Shown here: positions 60,782-64,000 of the stretch, one piece after another
Layout: each line of letters starts with the position of its first letter
Numbering within the stretch: position 1 is the stretch's first letter
From: Methanomassiliicoccaceae archaeon
Lineage (GTDB): Archaea > Thermoplasmatota > Thermoplasmata > Methanomassiliicoccales > Methanomethylophilaceae
Length of the DNA stretch: 64,000 nucleotides
Direction of reading: 5' to 3'
Assembly (NCBI GenBank): GCA_016284295.1
Contig: JAEEOP010000032.1
Location: 1 to 64,000 of the forward strand
The notes under the pieces: generated by a model
What the model saw: only the letters and a program-made list of their open reading frames with translations
Told to the model about the DNA's origin: nothing
The model's database searches: none
Translations under genes and position numbers: made by a program

Positions 60782-63055
60782 TCAGGCCTTATGCCAATGC
60801 GCATACAGTTTAGTATCTGATGTGAACTGGGTATCTGTGGTGACCTTTTTGCCCCCCTCAGATTCGGTGAACCAGCCGTCGAACTGATAACCTTCCCTAA
60901 TGGGATCCACCGGGAGTTCGGGAAGCTTTCCCTCTACCGCTGTCCAAGCGTCATCGTAGGTGCCTTCGGTTCCGTAGTTGAGTTCGAATTCCACCAGGAA
61001 TGCGTGGTAGAGCTTCTGGCCTCCTTGACCTGCCCAGGTCTTTCCTTTGAGGTTGTCAGCTGTAATGTCTATTTCCTTCCAGGTTCCGTCCCTGAGGTCA
61101 AAGAATGTGAAATCTTCGAAAGCATCATCACGTATCGTTTCCAAACCAGCGGGCAGGCTGATCAGGGCCAACGAGGAACACTCGTAGAATACGCTGTACC
61201 CCAGCTCTGTCAGGGTTTCCGGCAAGGTCGCCGTGACGAGCGATGAGCAACCGAAGAACGTAGACGTGATCTCGGTCAAGCCCTTTCCGATCACGGCCGA
61301 TTTCAGCGATACGCAACCATCGAAGACTCCGGTATCCATGGCAGTCACACTGTCCGGAATGGTAGCGGTGACGAGAGAACCGCATCCGTTGAAGATAAGG
61401 TAACCCATCGTTTCGATACCTTCTCCCAACTCGACGGAGGTCAGCGAATCGCAGTCATAGAATGCATTATTGCATATCTCCTTGACTGTGCCCGGGACGG
61501 TGACGGACACCAGGTATCTGCAGTTGCCGCATGCCGAATCAGCGATGACCGTTACGCTGTCGGGTACGGTGAATGTGGTGGATGGGCATGCAGGCGGATA
61601 TCTCAACAACGTGCTCTTCCCCTTGTCATAGAGTATCCCGTCCTCCGACGAGAAATTGGGGTTGTCCTTGACCACTGAGAACGATTGTACGGAATCAAAG
61701 AGATCGAACGCATCCTTGTCGATCGTTTCAACGTTCTTCGATATGATGATCGATGCGAGCGAATTGCATTTCATGAATGCATTCGCTCCGATGGTCGTTA
61801 CCGTTTCGGGTATTACGAACATGTCCGCGGCCTTGCCTTCGGGATATCTTATCAGAGCGGTCGCATCCTTGTTGTACAGTACTCCGTCCGCTGATGAGAA
61901 ATGGTTGTTGTCGGGATCGACGTTTATGGCTTCAAGGGATTTGCATAGAACGAAGACTTGATCGTGGTCATTTTTGACACCTTTGCCGATATAGGCGGTG
62001 GTCAACGATTTGCATTGGAAGAATGCATAGCTGCCCAGGTATTCCACGCTGTCCGGCACAACTATCGACACCAGGGAAGTACAGCTATCGAACGATCCGA
62101 ATCCTATGCGGGTCACGGTATCCGGGATCTCGATCGATGCCCATGATTCGCAACCATAGAACGCCTTCTCACCTATGGTCTTCAGTCCGCTGTTCAATTC
62201 CACGTTCGTCAGATTCTTACATAAGTAAAACGCCGAATCTCCTATGTCCTCGACGCTGCCCGGTATGGATATGGACTGGAGGCGGTCGCACTCATAGAAT
62301 GCATACTTGTCAATGATCTTCAATCCATCAGGTATTTCGACAGAGGTGAGATTGTGACACCTATCGAAAGCAGACCTGTCTATCGTGACGACGGTTTCTG
62401 GTACGGTGAATGAGGTTGCCATCTTTCCCGCAGGGTACCTGACGATGGTGCTCATGTCCTTGCTGTAAAGGACCCCATTCGACGATGTGTAATGGCTATT
62501 GCTCGGATCCACCGTGAAGGTGTCCAGGGCGCCACAGCCGTCGAACACATCCTCCAGGATCGATTCGACGCTGCCCGGGATCCCAATGGTCTTGAGGGAT
62601 ACGCAATTGGTGAATGCATCCGCGCGTATTTCTTTCAACCCATCCGGCAGGTCCACCGAGACGAGTGAGACGAGTTCAAAGAACGATTCGTCCCCTATCA
62701 CGGTAACACCTTTGCCGATCATAATATGCTCTATGGATTCACTGTAGGAGATCCATGGTTGTTCGACTTTGCTTTCGCTGTAGTCGTACATCTCGCCCTT
62801 GCCCTCACCGCTGACGAAGATATCCAACGTCTTGGTGGATCCGTCATATGTACAGTATACATTGTCCCCGCATTTCTCGCCCTGTTTGCTATGGTCATCG
62901 AAAACACCGAAAGCGAACAGTGCCGCTACGAGGACCACGATCACGACCGCGATCCCCGCTACGAGGATGTACGGGTTCATCCTCTTCCCTGAAGTCGGCC
63001 TCGGGCCTACGGTTGTGCTCGGGGTCGATCTTTCATCAACAGGATCATTTGACAT
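60782..63055 (-). CDS. BspA-type leucine-rich repeat surface protein
   Basis: A 757-residue protein. An N-terminal cytoplasmic stretch and helix (NPYILVAGIAVVIVVLVAALFAF) are followed by about 20 LRR_5 units of the form IGDSAFYLCKNLTNVELNSGLKTIG and GVTVIGDESFFELVSLVSVDLPDGLKEI. A C-terminal InlB/Flg_new repeat (FELNYGTEGTYDDAWTAVEGK ... REGYQFDGWFTESEGG ... LYAHWHK) completes it. BspA-like proteins mediate adhesion in bacteria and are abundant in gut archaea. The orientation implies a type II anchor with the LRRs outside. Confidence 0.88.
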   Translation of the reverse strand: MSNDPVDERSTPSTTVGPRPTSGKRMNPYILVAGIAVVIVVLVAALFAFGVFDDHSKQGEKCGDNVYCTYDGSTKTLDIFVSGEGKGEMYDYSESKVEQPWISYSESIEHIMIGKGVTVIGDESFFELVSLVSVDLPDGLKEIRADAFTNCVSLKTIGIPGSVESILEDVFDGCGALDTFTVDPSNSHYTSSNGVLYSKDMSTIVRYPAGKMATSFTVPETVVTIDRSAFDRCHNLTSVEIPDGLKIIDKYAFYECDRLQSISIPGSVEDIGDSAFYLCKNLTNVELNSGLKTIGEKAFYGCESWASIEIPDTVTRIGFGSFDSCTSLVSIVVPDSVEYLGSYAFFQCKSLTTAYIGKGVKNDHDQVFVLCKSLEAINVDPDNNHFSSADGVLYNKDATALIRYPEGKAADMFVIPETVTTIGANAFMKCNSLASIIISKNVETIDKDAFDLFDSVQSFSVVKDNPNFSSEDGILYDKGKSTLLRYPPACPSTTFTVPDSVTVIADSACGNCRYLVSVTVPGTVKEICNNAFYDCDSLTSVELGEGIETMGYLIFNGCGSLVTATIPDSVTAMDTGVFDGCVSLKSAVIGKGLTEITSTFFGCSSLVTATLPETLTELGYSVFYECSSLALISLPAGLETIRDDAFEDFTFFDLRDGTWKEIDITADNLKGKTWAGQGGQKLYHAFLVEFELNYGTEGTYDDAWTAVEGKLPELPVDPIREGYQFDGWFTESEGGKKVTTDTQFTSDTKLYAHWHKA

Positions 63056-63224
63056 GCTGATATCACTGAATCTGCATTCGTCTTTTGCAATTATAAAGAG
63101 AATGGAAGCCAGGAATCTCGGTTTTCTATATCGGCAGGGTGTTTCGGCCCTTTGGAATCAATATGCGGAATGATGCAGGGGAGGAATATTAGGCCCATCC
63201 TCCGATAATATTCGAACAAGAGGT

Positions 63225-63237
63225 TATTCCGGGAATA
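63225..63237. other. Palindrome TATTCC-G-GGAATA near the recombinase
   Basis: A perfect 13-bp interrupted palindrome, 60 bases before the recombinase start. Large serine recombinases often have their attachment site close to their own gene, so this could be a candidate site, but no crossover dinucleotide or second copy is seen. Confidence 0.25.
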
Positions 63238-63297
63238 GGTGTGAAAGTCAATGTTAAATATCATCGACCGACATGTCATTCACGGGATGGATAGCAC

Positions 63298-64000
63298 TTG
63301 CGTGCAGCACTATACGCTAGGGTATCCACTGAGGATCAGGCAGTGGAAGGATTCTCGTTGGATGCTCAGATGAAGAAGCTCGAGGCCTATTGCAGGTCGG
63401 AGGGTTACGAAGTGGCCGATCGCTACATAGACGACGGTTACTCTGGTCGTAAGACCAACCGTCCGGAGTACCAGCGTATGCTGTCGGAGATCGACCGTTG
63501 GGATGTGATCGTCGTTCTGAAGATGGACCGTATCCACAGGAACAGCGTGAACTTCACCAACATGATGGATTTCCTAGGCAAGAATGGAAAGAAGTTTGCA
63601 TCCGTCTACGACAAATTAGACACGGGTAATGCTATGGGAAGATTTGTTATGGACATAATGCAGCGTATCGCTCAGCTAGAGAGCGAGCAGATCGGGGAGA
63701 GGGTCAAGCTGGCCATGGGGTATAAGGCCAAGCACGGCACCGGCAATCTCGGGTCAGGGCATCCGTACGGGTACCAGTATGTGAACGGCGAGCTGATCAT
63801 CGTCGAGGACGAGGCTCACATCGTCCGTGCAATATACAACATGTACATCCGCGGTTCCACCCTTCAGGAGATATGCGACTTCCTGAACAACGCTGGGATC
63901 GAGTCGAAGAAAGGTGTGGGTTGGAGCAGGCAGACCATCTCCAACATAATCCACAATCCCCTCTATGTTGGGCAGAGGAAATGGGACGGCATAACCCTGA
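63298..64000 (+). CDS. Large serine recombinase (partial, runs off the window)
   Basis: The frame runs from TTG 63298 to the window end without a stop: RAALYARVSTEDQAVEGFSLDAQ is the serine recombinase N-terminus with the catalytic Ser in RVST. It then has VVLKMDRIHRN and FASVYDKLDTGNAMGRFVMDIM, then the ESEQIGERVKLAMGYKAKHG helix and the start of the recombinase domain (ISNIIHNPLYVGQRKWDGITL). GGATGG about 7 bases upstream supports TTG. It probably mobilises an integrated element lying mostly to the right. TATA-like TTAAATATC is at about 63254-63262. Confidence 0.88.
   Translation, partial: MRAALYARVSTEDQAVEGFSLDAQMKKLEAYCRSEGYEVADRYIDDGYSGRKTNRPEYQRMLSEIDRWDVIVVLKMDRIHRNSVNFTNMMDFLGKNGKKFASVYDKLDTGNAMGRFVMDIMQRIAQLESEQIGERVKLAMGYKAKHGTGNLGSGHPYGYQYVNGELIIVEDEAHIVRAIYNMYIRGSTLQEICDFLNNAGIESKKGVGWSRQTISNIIHNPLYVGQRKWDGITL

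Overview
The window comes from an archaeon. It carries an archaeal 7S/SRP RNA, the large subunit of replication factor C, a thermosome subunit, the wyosine enzyme Taw1, an Nre-type repair protein with a C-terminal PCNA-binding tail, TATA-box promoters and several probable leaderless starts. G+C is moderate, and there are BspA-like and repeat-rich surface proteins. Two otherwise intact genes are crossed by in-frame UAG codons, and no confidently called gene ends in UAG. Together this points to a pyrrolysine-decoding, gut-type member of the Methanomassiliicoccales (Thermoplasmatota). That placement is an inference: no rRNA, pyl or methanogenesis gene lies in the window.

Layout. 1-2.8 kb: the tail of a TnpB gene, the SRP RNA on the minus strand, and a sodium:solute symporter operon with a tiny accessory subunit and a winged-helix protein. 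2.9-6.6 kb: a zinc-ribbon membrane protein, RfcL, Taw1, a DUF1294 protein and a flavodoxin. 6.6-9.7 kb: a broken NSS-family symporter, a ferredoxin-nitroreductase and a secreted Met/Pro-rich protein. 9.8-13.3 kb: a DUF4956 / VTC polyphosphate polymerase / Cthe_2159-like surface protein operon. 13.3-22 kb: an HprK-like P-loop protein, SfsA with an in-frame UAG, decayed genes, membrane and surface proteins, an esterase and a VWA protein.

22-29 kb is accessory: a CARF-like wHTH regulator and an AlbA_2 regulator sharing a promoter motif, an IS5-like insertion sequence, a phosphatase-like surface protein, and about 0.83 kb of DNA that looks like one very large structured noncoding RNA rather than protein-coding sequence. 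29-37 kb: a flavin reductase, an MFS transporter with a large surface protein, and an iron-type ABC importer whose binding protein carries a dockerin-like segment. 37-47 kb: a DnaQ-like exonuclease, a P-type ATPase, an AddB/AddA-like helicase-nuclease pair whose AddA partner contains two in-frame UAG codons, and a decayed paralogue of the exonuclease. 47-51 kb: a hotdog thioesterase, exonuclease VII (XseA/XseB) and an AAA ATPase + DUF4435 pair that resembles PARIS defence systems. 51-60.5 kb: a TPR protein, TrkH/TrkA potassium uptake, HisD, Nre, the thermosome and a MarR regulator. The window ends with a BspA-type leucine-rich surface protein and the start of a large serine recombinase.

The coherent functional units are potassium uptake (TrkH+TrkA), iron-complex uptake (ABC), DNA end processing and repair (AddAB-like, ExoVII, DnaQ-like, Nre, RfcL), a putative polyphosphate/surface cluster, and candidate defence or stress modules (PARIS-like, CARF-wHTH/AlbA_2).
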